Below, piece after piece: positions 52,532-61,201 of a DNA stretch of 64,000 nucleotides. A model generated the notes under the pieces. That model was not told where the DNA came from. It ran no database searches and saw only the letters and a list, made by a program, of their open reading frames with translations. This DNA comes from Candidatus Altimarinota bacterium (lineage in GTDB: Bacteria > Patescibacteriota > Gracilibacteria > UBA1369 > LOWO2-01-FULL-3), in contig JALNWA010000004.1 of NCBI GenBank assembly GCA_023231115.1, positions 1-64,000 of the forward strand, given 5' to 3'. Each line of letters begins with the position of its first letter. Position 1 is the stretch's first letter. A program made the translations under genes and the position numbers.

Positions 52532-54211
52532 ATGAAAATTTTAAAAAAGACTCTCGTCACCTTAACCTCTTTTCTTTTATTCTCAGCCGTTTTCGCAGGA
52601 TGCACTCCTAAAAATAGCGAACCTGTCGAACCAAAAGAAGAAATAAAAACCGAAGAAACTCCAAAAGAAGAGATTAAAGGAGACATCACATACTCAACTC
52701 CAATAGAAAAAGACATTTGGACAGCGGAATTAAAACAAAAATTCCTAGAAAAATACAAAGAGATAGGTTCATTTTCAGTAGAAACATTCGAAGAACTGGA
52801 GCAAAACGGCAAATATTCATTTTATGAAGTAGGAACTATAGAAACAGAAAAATACAAAGGAGAAAAACTTTTGGTGCTTATCGTACCTTGCGACGGCATG
52901 TGCTTCTCAAACGACACATACAGATTCGCATACAACGAAACTACAAAAGTGCTGACAATGCTAAAAAAACACTCTGCAACGACAGAATACAACCTGCCTC
53001 TTATAGAGACTATTGCAACAAAAACAGATTCTACAACAAACCTTGAAAATCTGGACGCTCCGGACAAAATCTTAATTCCTGAAACAAAAGAATATGCGCA
53101 ATTGGATAAAACAAATGTAGCAAATGTTTTCGATTTGAAAAACAACGATCAGCTAAGTATATATACTGAACAATACACAGACAAAGACTCAAAATTAAAA
53201 ATTTATTATCACTCAACTCTTGACGAAAACGTAACATTTGACGGATGTTTCCGAGTATTACTTCAAGACGGAACAGTTTCCTCATACTCATACAGACCTG
53301 ATTTTGGAAAAGAAATCGAAGACAATTACGACCTTACCGCAGGTGCATGCGGAATTGCAGGATCATGCTATTTGTTGGACAGCGTAAAAGATTCAGACTT
53401 AATCAAATCCACAAAAGTATCCGGAAACATGGATTTTTATGTCCCAAAAGACGGAAAAACAGACAAAACAACATTAGACAATTACGAGAGATACAAAGCT
53501 CAACAAACATGGAAAGTCGAACAAGATCCAACATTAAAATTACTGTCACTCAATGAATTCATTGCAATAGAGCCGGTTCTATACTGGCAAGATCCAATCG
53601 GAAGATGGTCATCAATAATCAGAAATGACGTGAAACCTGCGGCAGAATGTGGAAAACCGGTCATCTATTTATATCCTGAAAAAACTACTGATGTATCGGT
53701 ACAAGTCGGAATTGAAAAATTAACAAAAACAATTCCGCAGTATAAAAACGGATGGACAGTTTCAGCGCAACCAAACGGAACGCTATACAATTACGATGAT
53801 GCAAAAACATATCCATATTTATTTTGGGAAGGTCAAAATAAAGGCGTCCTTAACGCAACAAAAGGTTCTTCAGTAAAACGCGCAGACCTTGAAAAATTCC
53901 TAAATGAAAGCCTTGATTCTTTGGGATTAAACAGCACAGAGAAAAAAGATTTCACCGATTTCTGGACGGCAAAAATGCTCGCAATTAACGAAGAATATTT
54001 CTTCATTTCATTTGTTGGAACACAAGATTTCAATAAAGTTGCACCATTAAAAATATCACCTGCGCCAGACACATTGATCCGAGTTTTCATGTATTACATG
54101 CCACTTGAGAAGCCTCTAATGGCGGAGAAACAAGAACTAAAATCAATAGAAAGAAACGGATTTACAGTCGTTGAATGGGGCGGAACATCATCAGTGCCAT
54201 GGTTGGAATAA
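52532..54211 (+). CDS. Large lipoprotein with KPVIYLYP-type C-terminal domain
   Basis: The 559-residue protein has a lipoprotein signal (LLFSAVFAGC, Cys24), a Glu/Lys/Pro-rich spacer (about 27-50) and two domains. The C-terminal domain begins CGKPVIYLYPEKTTDVSVQV (about residue 370) and ends VEWGGTSSVPWLE. I recall proteins with this KPVIYLYP domain as uncharacterised proteins in CPR and other bacteria, but no function is known. Its last 13 bases overlap the start of the Memo-like gene, so the two are coupled. Confidence 0.87.
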   Translation: MKILKKTLVTLTSFLLFSAVFAGCTPKNSEPVEPKEEIKTEETPKEEIKGDITYSTPIEKDIWTAELKQKFLEKYKEIGSFSVETFEELEQNGKYSFYEVGTIETEKYKGEKLLVLIVPCDGMCFSNDTYRFAYNETTKVLTMLKKHSATTEYNLPLIETIATKTDSTTNLENLDAPDKILIPETKEYAQLDKTNVANVFDLKNNDQLSIYTEQYTDKDSKLKIYYHSTLDENVTFDGCFRVLLQDGTVSSYSYRPDFGKEIEDNYDLTAGACGIAGSCYLLDSVKDSDLIKSTKVSGNMDFYVPKDGKTDKTTLDNYERYKAQQTWKVEQDPTLKLLSLNEFIAIEPVLYWQDPIGRWSSIIRNDVKPAAECGKPVIYLYPEKTTDVSVQVGIEKLTKTIPQYKNGWTVSAQPNGTLYNYDDAKTYPYLFWEGQNKGVLNATKGSSVKRADLEKFLNESLDSLGLNSTEKKDFTDFWTAKMLAINEEYFFISFVGTQDFNKVAPLKISPAPDTLIRVFMYYMPLEKPLMAEKQELKSIERNGFTVVEWGGTSSVPWLE

Positions 54212-55071
54212 ACAAAAAAATATTTTCATTCTTAGCGGTAACAACACTTTTGTTATCCGCTTTTGGATGTACAACAAAAGCCATCAACAAGGCACAAACT
54301 CCAATCACGACAAAGGCGATAATAGTCCCCCATCATCTACTTGTTGAAAATTATATCGACGATTTTTACAAACAAATTTCTGAAAAAAATCCAAATGTTG
54401 AAAAAATAATTTTAATAAGTCCGAATCATTTTAATTACGGAAACCGCTATATACAGAGCACAACTTCACTACCGGACCAAAACGGAAAACAAATAAATCT
54501 CTCAAAAGATGAAATTGCAAAACTTTCACAATCCGGTGCACTTTCAATCGAACCGATATATTTTGAAAAAGAACACGGCATCATTAATCAAACAATTTTC
54601 ACAAATAAATATTTTCCAAATGCAAAAATAATCCCGATTAGAATAAAAAACGGAACCACAAAAGATCGCTTGGATATGGCATTGAATGAACTTTCAAAAA
54701 TAATAACTCCAAACACTTTAATAATAGTAAGTGCGGATTTCACACATTATACCGACGAAAAAATCGCCATAAAAAATGACGAAAAATTCATAAAATATTT
54801 TGAAAATTTAAAAAACAATTCGGAAATAAATTTTGATGAAATAAAAAAATTGGCAACGACAGAAAATGCAAAACAGGAAAATGAAAACCTTGAAAATTAC
54901 CCAGTTGCGCTTGATTCTCCTGAATCTCTATATTTGGACTTAAAACTCCTTCAAAAACAAAACGCCCTCACGTTCACCTTTTTCAAAAGAACATCCTCAG
55001 CATCACTTCTTGGCCTTAAGAACCCACTGGACAACACGAGCCATCTGTTTGGGGAATTCTTCACAAAATAA
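54199..55071 (+). CDS. Memo-like (AmmeMemoRadiSam system protein B type) lipoprotein
   Basis: From the ATG at 54199 the protein has 290 residues: a lipoprotein signal (FLAVTTLLLSAFGC, Cys near 24), then the Memo fold with AIIVPHHLLVENYIDDFY, ILISPNHFNYGNR, EHGIINQ and LIIVSADFTHYTDE. The His and Asp residues of the metal-binding site (PHH, NH, SADFTH) are present. Memo proteins resemble dioxygenases and usually occur with AMMECR1 and a radical SAM protein, neither of which is adjacent. Anchoring as a lipoprotein is unusual for a cytoplasmic family. Confidence 0.85.
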   Translation: MVGINKKIFSFLAVTTLLLSAFGCTTKAINKAQTPITTKAIIVPHHLLVENYIDDFYKQISEKNPNVEKIILISPNHFNYGNRYIQSTTSLPDQNGKQINLSKDEIAKLSQSGALSIEPIYFEKEHGIINQTIFTNKYFPNAKIIPIRIKNGTTKDRLDMALNELSKIITPNTLIIVSADFTHYTDEKIAIKNDEKFIKYFENLKNNSEINFDEIKKLATTENAKQENENLENYPVALDSPESLYLDLKLLQKQNALTFTFFKRTSSASLLGLKNPLDNTSHLFGEFFTK

Positions 55072-55113
55072 ACAAAATCTGCTACCATCTCAAAAGTAAA
55101 TAAATTTTGAACG

Positions 55114-56283
55114 ATGGATTTATACGCATTTGAACTCGGTCGCAAAAAAGAGCTTTGTCTTGCAGAACTTTTGGCGGTACTCGGCGAAGAAAATTTAGTC
55201 GAAAAAAATTTGGACACAGCAATTTTTAGACTTAACGAAACGCAAACAAAAAATCTTCAAGGATTACAAAACTCACTTGGTGGCACAATAAAAATTGTAG
55301 AAATTTTTGCAGAAGGAAATCAAATAAAAGAAACTGTAAAAAAATATTTAGAAGAAAATTTCAAAGACATAACAGGCAAAATCCCCTTCTCCGTAACAAT
55401 ATTAAGCCAAAAAAATCCCGACGAAGTGTTAATCAAAACACTTTTAATATCTTCGAAAAAAATTCTTAAAGAGCTCGGACTAAACAGCAGATTCGTAAAT
55501 CAAAATTCTAAAAACACAAAACCATCCACAATTTATAAAGCACGAGTCGTTGAAAAAGGCGTAGATATAAACATAATCTACGGCATAAAAAACACATACA
55601 TCGGAAAAACAGTGGCAATCCAAAACATCGACGCATATTCATTACGCGATTTTGACAGACCAAAACGCGATGCAAAAGTCGGAATGCTACCGCCAAAACT
55701 CGCACAAATAATGATAAATTTAGCGCTTCCACAAGCCAAAGAAAAAGAAACAATTTACGATCCATTTTGCGGAACCGGAGTAATTCCAATGGAAGGACTT
55801 TTACTCGGATATGATGTGATCGGCTCAGACATAGACTCCAGAATGGTTGAGTACACGCAAGAAAACTGTGATTGGTTAATCAAAACTTTCAAACTTGAAA
55901 AACCACCGACTTTTCGAACTTTCAAAAATGACGCAAGATTTTTAGCAAAAACAGACCTTCCGGAAAAGATAACAGCGATAGTGACAGAAGGTTATCTTGG
56001 CCCAGCGCTGACAAAATTCCCAACCGAAGAAGAACAAGAAAAAACATTCAGAGAACTTGCAAATTTGCATTTAAATTGGCTAAAACAAGTCCATACTCTA
56101 ACACCAAAAGACGTGAGAATTGTTACATGTCTTACTGCCTTCAAAAAAAGCACATCGATTATACATTTTCCTCGATTTAAAGAACTCGCAAACCTTGCCG
56201 GCTACAAAATCGAAAACACTTATTCATACGATCGTGAAGACCAAATCGTCGTTCGCGACATAGTGATTTTAACGAAAATTTAA
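55114..56283 (+). CDS. TRM11/TrmG10-like RNA methyltransferase
   Basis: The 389-residue protein has an N-terminal region (about 1-170) that fits a THUMP-like RNA-binding part and a C-terminal Rossmann methyltransferase with TIYDPFCGTGVIPMEGLLLG as motif I and VIGSDIDSRMVEYTQEN. Motif IV, normally (D/N)PPY, reads VTEGYLGPAL. This is a known kind of variation in the family but may alter the target. By homology it would methylate guanosine N2 in tRNA. It follows the lipoprotein genes and is 1 bp from DedA. Confidence 0.85.
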   Translation: MDLYAFELGRKKELCLAELLAVLGEENLVEKNLDTAIFRLNETQTKNLQGLQNSLGGTIKIVEIFAEGNQIKETVKKYLEENFKDITGKIPFSVTILSQKNPDEVLIKTLLISSKKILKELGLNSRFVNQNSKNTKPSTIYKARVVEKGVDINIIYGIKNTYIGKTVAIQNIDAYSLRDFDRPKRDAKVGMLPPKLAQIMINLALPQAKEKETIYDPFCGTGVIPMEGLLLGYDVIGSDIDSRMVEYTQENCDWLIKTFKLEKPPTFRTFKNDARFLAKTDLPEKITAIVTEGYLGPALTKFPTEEEQEKTFRELANLHLNWLKQVHTLTPKDVRIVTCLTAFKKSTSIIHFPRFKELANLAGYKIENTYSYDREDQIVVRDIVILTKI

Positions 56284-56284
56284 A

Positions 56285-56890
56285 ATGCTGGAAAACGCAC
56301 AAGAAGGAATAATTCAGCTTCTCCTCACGTACAGATACCTAATACTTCTACCAATTTCCATAGTTGAAGGCCCAATAATAACCGTAATTGCAGGTTTTTT
56401 TGCGGTAACAGGCTTATTTAACCCATTTATAATATATGGAATAGTCATTTTAGGAGACCTGATGGGAGACACTTTAGCGTATTCCATCGGGAGATTTGGG
56501 GGACATCATCTGCTAAAAACCAAATTTGGACATTTTATTGGAGTCACGCCGGAAAAACTCGAAGAAGCAAAAGATAAATTTCAAAAACATCACAGAAAAA
56601 CGATTATCTTTTCGAAAATATTTCACGGTTTTGGAATTACAGGACTTACCGCAGCCGGAGTATTAAAAATTAATTATTTAAAATATCTGACAACCTGCCT
56701 ATTTGTAAGTATAATCCAGTCTGCGATGTTTCTTCTGATTGGATTATTATTCGGCTCAGCATATCAAACTTTAGGACAATACATCGATTATTTCGCAGCA
56801 ACTACAATCACAATCGGAAGTTGCGTAGTTATATTTTTAATCGTAAGAAACAAATTTAAAGCAAAAAAAAATGAAAATAATAATAGTTAA
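56285..56890 (+). CDS. DedA family membrane protein
   Basis: The 201-residue protein has four to five membrane segments and DedA marks: VEGPIITVIAGFFA, GDLMGDTLAYSIGRFGG and FHGFGITGLTAAGVLKINYL. DedA proteins support membrane homeostasis and, in studied cases, undecaprenyl-phosphate or lipid flipping. It starts 1 bp after the methyltransferase stop and overlaps the glycosyltransferase gene by 20 bp, so all three are one operon. Confidence 0.92.
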   Translation: MLENAQEGIIQLLLTYRYLILLPISIVEGPIITVIAGFFAVTGLFNPFIIYGIVILGDLMGDTLAYSIGRFGGHHLLKTKFGHFIGVTPEKLEEAKDKFQKHHRKTIIFSKIFHGFGITGLTAAGVLKINYLKYLTTCLFVSIIQSAMFLLIGLLFGSAYQTLGQYIDYFAATTITIGSCVVIFLIVRNKFKAKKNENNNS

Positions 56891-58046
56891 TGATACTTAT
56901 CATCCTCACGTAAACGGATGTTCCGTATTCTCACAAAGATTTGTGCACTATTTAAAAGAAAGAGGCCACGATATCACTGTAATTGGCCCTGCATTGGAGT
57001 TTAAAAATTCAAAAAGAGAAGTGAATGGCGTTAAAGTCTACGGAGTCAAAACATCTTCACTCTTTTTCAAAAATGATTGGGGCTTCAGATACGCTATTCC
57101 ATGGTTTAATAAAAAATATATCAGACAAATTTTCGACGAAGTTAAACCTGATTTATTGCATACACAAAGCCACTTCCCTATTTCAAGAAATGTAATAGAC
57201 GTCGCGATAGAAAAAAACATTCCGTTAATGGGCACAAATCATTTTATGGCTGAAAACCTTGTACATTATCTTCCCGGTCCAGAAATTTTCAGAAAATGGC
57301 TTCAAGAATGGCTATATAAAGACTTTGCAAAAATATTCAATAAACTTCAAAAAATCACAACACCGACGGCAACAGCGGCAAAATTGATTCAAAAAAGAAT
57401 AAAACAGCCGGTTCAAGTCATTTCAAATGGCATTGATTTGAAAATTTTCAATCAAAATCTAGAAAAAAAAGAAGAGCTTAATGAAAAATATAACATTCCA
57501 AAAAACACACCAAATTTGTATTACGTCGGCCGTTTAGACAAAGAAAAAAATCTTGATATGGTCATAAAATCAGCGGCTATCGCAATGCAAAAAGTACCAT
57601 TTCACCTCACACTAACAGGACATGGCGACGAAAAAGAAAATTTAAAAAAACTGGCAAAAGACTTAGAAATTTCGGACCACGTGACTTTTACAGGCTTTGT
57701 AAGCAACGAAGATTTGCCTTATCTTTATAAACTTGCAGATTGTTTTGTAATGGCTGGAACAGCAGAACTTCAAAGCCTTGTTACAATGGAAGCAATGGCT
57801 ACAGGCCTTCCTGTTCTTGGCGTAAATGCCATGGCGATACCGGAATTGGTCCACAATGGGGAAAATGGGTTTCTATTCGAATTTGGTGAAGTGGAAGACC
57901 TTGCCGACAAAATGGTAAAGATATTCCAAAACGAAAAAATGAGGAAAGAAATGAGCGAAAAAAGCCTTAGCATAATAGAAAAACACGACATCGAAAAAAC
58001 CCTTGATGAATTTGAAGAGATTTACAAAGAACTAAAAACAGTTTAA
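56871..58046 (+). CDS. GT4-type glycosyltransferase
   Basis: The 391-residue protein has a two-Rossmann GT-B fold: MKIIIVNDTYHPHVNGCSVF and the N-terminal domain, then LYYVGRLDKEKNLDMVIKSA and the donor-site block ELQSLVTMEAMATGLPVLG. It resembles 1,2-diacylglycerol 3-glucosyltransferases and other retaining GT4 enzymes, so a membrane glycolipid product is plausible. The link to DedA in one operon fits a role in the envelope. Confidence 0.92.
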   Translation: MKIIIVNDTYHPHVNGCSVFSQRFVHYLKERGHDITVIGPALEFKNSKREVNGVKVYGVKTSSLFFKNDWGFRYAIPWFNKKYIRQIFDEVKPDLLHTQSHFPISRNVIDVAIEKNIPLMGTNHFMAENLVHYLPGPEIFRKWLQEWLYKDFAKIFNKLQKITTPTATAAKLIQKRIKQPVQVISNGIDLKIFNQNLEKKEELNEKYNIPKNTPNLYYVGRLDKEKNLDMVIKSAAIAMQKVPFHLTLTGHGDEKENLKKLAKDLEISDHVTFTGFVSNEDLPYLYKLADCFVMAGTAELQSLVTMEAMATGLPVLGVNAMAIPELVHNGENGFLFEFGEVEDLADKMVKIFQNEKMRKEMSEKSLSIIEKHDIEKTLDEFEEIYKELKTV

Positions 58047-58059
58047 TCCGAAAATTATA

Positions 58060-58088
58060 TTGAAAAGGTAGCGACACTTGCGTATATT
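58060..58088 (+). promoter_or_regulatory. Promoter of tRNA-Asn
   Basis: TTGAAA (58060-58065) and TATATT (58083-58088) are 17 bp apart, putting the start of transcription about 31 bp before the tRNA. Confidence 0.65.
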
Positions 58089-58125
58089 AGCCCTGTTCAG
58101 TTCAAGTTTATCGCATTACTCACGT

Positions 58126-58200
58126 TCCCGGGTGGCGCAGTGGTAGCGCAGCTCGCTGTTAACGAGTTGGTCGTCGGTTCGAATCCGACCCTGGGAGCCA
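58126..58200 (+). tRNA. tRNA-Asn (anticodon GTT)
   Basis: The cloverleaf is complete: acceptor TCCCGGG with CCTGGGA (one G-T pair), D-arm GCGC/GCGC, anticodon loop CTGTTAA with GTT, T-loop TTCGAAT, discriminator G and encoded CCA. A small gene starts 16 bp downstream. Confidence 0.96.
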
Positions 58201-58216
58201 TTCTAATCACACACAT

Positions 58217-58534
58217 ATGGAACTACGAATAAACCCACTAGACGGATACGAACCTGTAAACGAAGGAATTGGCGGTTTTGTGGCTGAATACCAAGATGGA
58301 GCTCCTCCTAGAGCTAGAGACAAAGATGGATATCTTCCTATAAACATGGGGGCGCGTGGACATAGACCGGGATATGATCCGGCATCTGGCAGTGCGACAG
58401 AAAAAGATACTGATCACGACAAGGAACCTAAAGCATCAGTGCCACCAAGCACAGCCGAAGAAAGACAGGCAGCTATCGCAAGAGAAATAATTAGAAACGG
58501 GTTAAGAACTCAAGCTAGAGACATCACTCAATAA
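58217..58534 (+). CDS. Small hydrophilic protein of unknown function
   Basis: The 105-residue protein is rich in Gly, Pro, Asp and Arg (GAPPRARDKDGYLPINMG) and looks mostly disordered, with a short helix at the end. I do not recognise it. Composition and position right after tRNA-Asn support a real gene, but its 3' end overlaps the convergent 58502..60163 by 33 bp. Confidence 0.6.
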   Translation: MELRINPLDGYEPVNEGIGGFVAEYQDGAPPRARDKDGYLPINMGARGHRPGYDPASGSATEKDTDHDKEPKASVPPSTAEERQAAIAREIIRNGLRTQARDITQ

Positions 58535-60163
58535 TTGATTAGCGGAGGATCGCATTCTACAATATGCCTCAAAAATCTCTCCATTCATTGTGACTGACGG
58601 AACTTCTTTTCTAAATCCCATAACTGCGATAGCCCCATCCAAACGAGAGAATTGATCTAAATATATTTCAAACAATCTTTGTCCATTGGCATTCAAAGAT
58701 GAAATCATTTCTTTAGATAAGGATCCGTCTTCCATACCATAATAAAAAATCAAACAAATCTGCGAAAAAATATTTTTAACTATTGCCCCTACAGAAACCC
58801 ACATCCGTAATATATAAATAGCCCCAGGTTTCCCTTCTATAAACCCAGCACCATACGACATATAGTTAAAAAAATCATTCAAAACCTTTAATGCCTCATC
58901 TATATAGCAGACAGAATATAAAATTCCTTCTTCCAAGGCTCCCAAGTCCAATAATGCGTTAGAAACATATCTCAATGTAGACATTCCTTTAGGATTAACC
59001 ATCAATGCCCTTTTACACTCTTGTATCGCCTTTTCCTTATCACCAAGATCCGCAAAAATAGCAATTCTTTCGGTAATAATATGCAAAGGCAAAACATCCG
59101 AATCATCGGGAGAATCTATCTGTTCGGATAATTTTAATTTTTCTTCATCGCTGACTTTATCATTTTCCATCGTCCAAAAAGCAAAAATATCAATCAACCC
59201 GTCATCCAAAGTTGAGACTACAACATTCGGAGGAATATTCATTTTATATGCTTCAACATTATTATTGACCTTAAGCCTGAATCTACGAATATCCCCATTT
59301 TGAAGTCTTTTTAAATCAGGCAACATATTTTCCTGATTTCCATAAAATCCTTCAGGAACAGGAACACAACAAACTCTCGCCGCAGGATCAAAGAAATATG
59401 TATTATTCTCTGCATCAACAGCAAAAAAAGTAATATGTCCTTCACCACCAAAAACATTATGAAGACTTCTTGCCATAAAAGCATTCAATCCCAATTCCTT
59501 TATCCAATAAGCCTCCTGCACCGCCATTCCGCTACAAGAACGCAAAGAACTTTGCACAACATCATCAACACTATAATTATCAGGAAAATTCACCCTTGCA
59601 GGATCAAACATCGCAGGTTTATATCCCATCATTCCGGCGAAAATCGCATCAAAGCATTCCACTTCATATTTAGCCAATTCACTAAGATTTCCGGATTCTC
59701 TTAATTCTTGGAGTTTTACCTTTCTTTCCTCTATTTTCAAAAAATCTCTCTGAAGCATAGGAGTAGAAGGAAGAGGATTTCCGGTATCTGCCGCACATTG
59801 TTTGTCCCTGCCCTTGGGCAATCTTTCATCACATTCAGCCTCTGTCGGCTGAGAAATATCATATATTTTTCTAATTCCATCCTTAATCAAAGCTCGTAAA
59901 ATATCCGGAAGATCAGCATCCTTCATTCCCTCAAGACTAATATCGCTTCCCGCGATGTCACGTGCGAAAACATCAAGCCATAATCTTTGCGCAGATATAT
60001 CAGGTTTATCTTCTGGTAACATAATTTTAGATAAATTGGTGACAGATACTATCCCGAAACTTGATAGAGCGCAAACACAAATTAGCTCAATCCCCCAATC
60101 CAAAGTTCTGAACATGTCCACTAGCGGGAGCCATTTTGAAAAGTAACAACATCTATAACTCAT
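58502..60163 (-). CDS. Transglutaminase-like protein with helical-repeat C-terminal part
   Basis: The 553-residue protein has an N-terminal hydrophobic segment (LICVCALSSFGIVSVTNLS, about residues 27-45), then at 205-260 a transglutaminase-like triad: SCSGMAVQEAYW (Cys210), GGEGHITFFAVDA (His243) and TYFFDPA (Asp259). Residues about 345-420 look like TPR-type helices (ERIAIFADLGDKEKAIQECK, ALMVNPKGMSTLRYVSNALL). The catalytic part should lie outside if the first segment is an anchor. An alternative start is at 60115. Its start overlaps the end of the upstream GNAT-like gene by 11 bp. Confidence 0.78.
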   Translation of the reverse strand: MSYRCCYFSKWLPLVDMFRTLDWGIELICVCALSSFGIVSVTNLSKIMLPEDKPDISAQRLWLDVFARDIAGSDISLEGMKDADLPDILRALIKDGIRKIYDISQPTEAECDERLPKGRDKQCAADTGNPLPSTPMLQRDFLKIEERKVKLQELRESGNLSELAKYEVECFDAIFAGMMGYKPAMFDPARVNFPDNYSVDDVVQSSLRSCSGMAVQEAYWIKELGLNAFMARSLHNVFGGEGHITFFAVDAENNTYFFDPAARVCCVPVPEGFYGNQENMLPDLKRLQNGDIRRFRLKVNNNVEAYKMNIPPNVVVSTLDDGLIDIFAFWTMENDKVSDEEKLKLSEQIDSPDDSDVLPLHIITERIAIFADLGDKEKAIQECKRALMVNPKGMSTLRYVSNALLDLGALEEGILYSVCYIDEALKVLNDFFNYMSYGAGFIEGKPGAIYILRMWVSVGAIVKNIFSQICLIFYYGMEDGSLSKEMISSLNANGQRLFEIYLDQFSRLDGAIAVMGFRKEVPSVTMNGEIFEAYCRMRSSANQLLSDVSSLSS

Positions 60164-61037
60164 TCACAGCCTTTTGTGTTTTTTCGACCACACCGGCAAC
60201 TTCTTTACTCTCATCCGGTTCAATTTTTTTAATAAACCTTACATAAAACTTATCCTCAGAATTACTATGGACACGAGATTCTTCCGGGACAGTATTTGGA
60301 AAAATATTGTATTTTTTCCCTATGCAAAGCGAAGGATCTCCATCTAAAATTCGATTCAATTTCTCTTCCTCTTCTTTGCCATCAGGAACAAATCCATTAT
60401 TAAGAAGCCAAAAAATCAAATCCAATTGTCCGGCATCCAATACAAGAGCTGTCGACTTTTGGTTTTCAGTGGATTCTTGTTTAACAAACTCCTCCATCCC
60501 ACCAAGAATCATATCTCCAAATTTTTGCCTACGAAATTCCGGACTCACAAATCTATGCGGAATCCTAAAATTTTTACCCACATTTTTAATAATCATCTCC
60601 GCAACCAAATCAGCACCTTTTGATGAAATCGAATTTGCCCTCATTTCCTTGAGAGTATAATTTCTATAATCTCCTCTAGCCAAAACTACTTGAAAAGAAT
60701 CATCCGGCTCCTCTCGTGAATTGACTTCGTATTTAAAAAATTTCATACAAACAAGAGTCAATGGCACATCTTCATCCACCAACTCACTGGAAATAAGCAC
60801 CGCTTCACTCCTAATAATGCTATTAGGTTCAATCTCCGTCATCTCAGGATCCCCGGAACTTTTTATGGATTTATAAACTTCCGAAGCTCTTTTCGTCGAT
60901 TCACAAATTCTAGCCTTCAAAGCTTCTTTATCTTTTATTGGCAATCTCTCTATGTCGACCTGTTGTTCCTGTGGCAAAGTTCTCCCTTCATACAGAGACA
61001 TAACATCCTGAAAACTTCTACCCTTTAAAACATCCAT
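60153..61037 (-). CDS. GNAT-like acyltransferase of unknown substrate
   Basis: The 294-residue protein has a GNAT-type acetyl-CoA block, IPHRFVSPEFRRQKFGDMIL (about residues 156-175), followed by FWLLNNGFVPDG, as in motif B. The first 90 residues are helical and not recognised. No export signal is seen. It overlaps the transglutaminase-like gene by 11 bp and is transcribed with it. The acceptor cannot be inferred. Confidence 0.72.
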   Translation of the reverse strand: MDVLKGRSFQDVMSLYEGRTLPQEQQVDIERLPIKDKEALKARICESTKRASEVYKSIKSSGDPEMTEIEPNSIIRSEAVLISSELVDEDVPLTLVCMKFFKYEVNSREEPDDSFQVVLARGDYRNYTLKEMRANSISSKGADLVAEMIIKNVGKNFRIPHRFVSPEFRRQKFGDMILGGMEEFVKQESTENQKSTALVLDAGQLDLIFWLLNNGFVPDGKEEEEKLNRILDGDPSLCIGKKYNIFPNTVPEESRVHSNSEDKFYVRFIKKIEPDESKEVAGVVEKTQKAVNEL

Positions 61038-61201
61038 AAATAATAATTAATCTTATCATTATAACACAAAACAAGGATATCTCAAACTACATACAAAGAA
61101 GATAATCAAGCTCCTGCACACTCTCGATTATAAAAGTTTTTTCAGGTAGACTCCACAATGACCAAGTACTATAATAAAAAACCATTTAATAACCTTTATT
61201 T

